Below are positions 63,469-64,000 of a stretch of 64,000 nucleotides of DNA, piece by piece. A model generated the notes under the pieces. The model made no database searches and had not been told where the DNA came from. It was given only the letters and a program-made list of their open reading frames with translations. Position 1 is the stretch's first letter. Every line of letters begins with the position of its first letter. Source of the DNA: Lysobacter enzymogenes (lineage in GTDB: Bacteria > Pseudomonadota > Gammaproteobacteria > Xanthomonadales > Xanthomonadaceae); contig NZ_CP067396.1 of the NCBI RefSeq assembly GCF_023617245.1, positions 620,001-684,000 of the forward strand. Reading direction: 5' to 3'. The position numbers were made by a program, and so were the translations under genes.

Positions 63469-64000
63469 ATGCCCCTGCGTTCCGCCCTGCTAGCCTGGAG
63501 CCTGCTCATGAGCGCCGCCATCGCCCACGCCGAGACCGCGCCGGTCGAATTGTTGGTGGGCTGCTACACCGGCGGGCAATGCCAAGGCGTCGGCCGCTAT
63601 CGCTTCGACCCGGCCAGCGGCCGCATCGATCCGCGGCCGCTGGAAACCATCGTCACCGACAATCCTTCGTGGCTGGCCGTCTCGGCCGACGGCGCGCGCC
63701 TGTTCGCGGTCAACGAGAACGGCCCGGCCTCGCCCGATCCGGTCGGCCGCGCCAGCAGTTTCGCGCTCGGCCGCGGCGCCGCCCGCAGCCGCGCGCTGTC
63801 GCGGGCCAACACCCTCGGCGACGATCCGGCGCACGCCGCGCTCGGCCGCGACGGGCGCTACCTGTTCGTGTCGAACTACTCCGGCGCGCAGAGCCCCGGC
63901 GGCAGCCTCGCCGTGCTGCCGGTCGATGCCGACGGCCGTCTCGGCGCGGCGGTGCAGGTGCTCGGCCATCGCGCCAGCCAGGCCGATCGCGAGCGCCAAC
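63469..64000 (+). CDS. lactonase-family (6-phosphogluconolactonase-like) beta-propeller protein, 3' end outside window
   Basis: 177 residues visible, no stop before the window end. A signal peptide (SALLAWSLLMSAAIAHAE) is followed by ELLVGCYTGGQCQGVGRYRF, DPASGRIDPRPLETIVTDNP, SWLAVSADGARLFAVNENG and AHAALGRDGRYLFVSNYSG, the first blades of a seven-bladed lactonase propeller. Export argues against a pentose-phosphate role; an extracytoplasmic lactonase is likelier. Confidence 0.88.
   Translation, partial: MPLRSALLAWSLLMSAAIAHAETAPVELLVGCYTGGQCQGVGRYRFDPASGRIDPRPLETIVTDNPSWLAVSADGARLFAVNENGPASPDPVGRASSFALGRGAARSRALSRANTLGDDPAHAALGRDGRYLFVSNYSGAQSPGGSLAVLPVDADGRLGAAVQVLGHRASQADRERQ

Overview
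The window is high-GC, densely coded chromosomal DNA. Its core genes read like a Xanthomonadaceae genome, most probably Lysobacter: an XVIPCD-type secretion tag on two putative toxins, a lysyl-endopeptidase-like secreted protease, DUF3016, DUF3297 and DUF2058 proteins, and dispersed 'GTCGGGACTGAAGTCCCTCC'-type hairpins. The genus is inferred from gene content; there is no rRNA or other marker gene here.

Layout. 1-2.3 kb: the 3' part of aceE and its terminator. 2.4-17.7 kb: an accessory island. It opens with an AT-rich pair, a putative abortive-infection membrane protein (AbiC-like, frameshifted at a T7 run) and a DUF262 protein. Next are a 34-bp perfect palindrome and three directly repeated 3' fragments of one HTH (Xre-like) regulator gene (about 5.2, 7.3 and 10.4 kb). 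These fragments separate a type IV-secretion metallopeptidase effector/lipoprotein pair from a C5-methyltransferase/Vsr/restriction-endonuclease system. After the third fragment come an LprI-like lipoprotein, a second metallopeptidase effector between two lipoprotein genes, an orphan lipoprotein, a relic, a PAAR-domain protein with a small secreted neighbour, and a DUF6869 gene. 17.8-32.8 kb: mostly ordinary genes, including a START-like protein, VOC protein, TPR protein, lysyl-endopeptidase/VWD protease, secreted agmatine-deiminase-like enzyme, two-component system, amidohydrolase, an Imm35/Imm32-like immunity pair, an MFS exporter and a DUF1353 protein.

32.9-40.0 kb holds the most striking system: a compact minus-strand operon encoding a bacterial gasdermin, a trypsin-like protease, a trypsin-like protease fused to a P-loop domain, and a large STAND-like NTPase. 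The likely logic is sensing by the NTPase, protease activation, cleavage of the gasdermin C-terminal tail and membrane pore formation (suicidal phage defence). Bacterial gasdermins are already known, so the family is not new. The two-protease/STAND arrangement, and which protein cuts the pore-former, are the parts worth study.

40.3-64 kb: housekeeping and hypothetical genes (DUF2058, DUF1697, arylamine N-acetyltransferase between two coiled-coil membrane paralogues, PepSY, R2K ATP-grasp, DUF3016, beta-propeller, YciI-like, TrmO, SRPBCC, ABC-2 exporter, amino-acid permease, VWA lipoprotein, TPR, DUF3297, SIMPL, and a lactonase cut by the window end), with several inverted-repeat elements including one of about 0.7 kb at 58.8-59.5 kb. 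I saw no rRNA, tRNA, CRISPR array, transposase or integrase.
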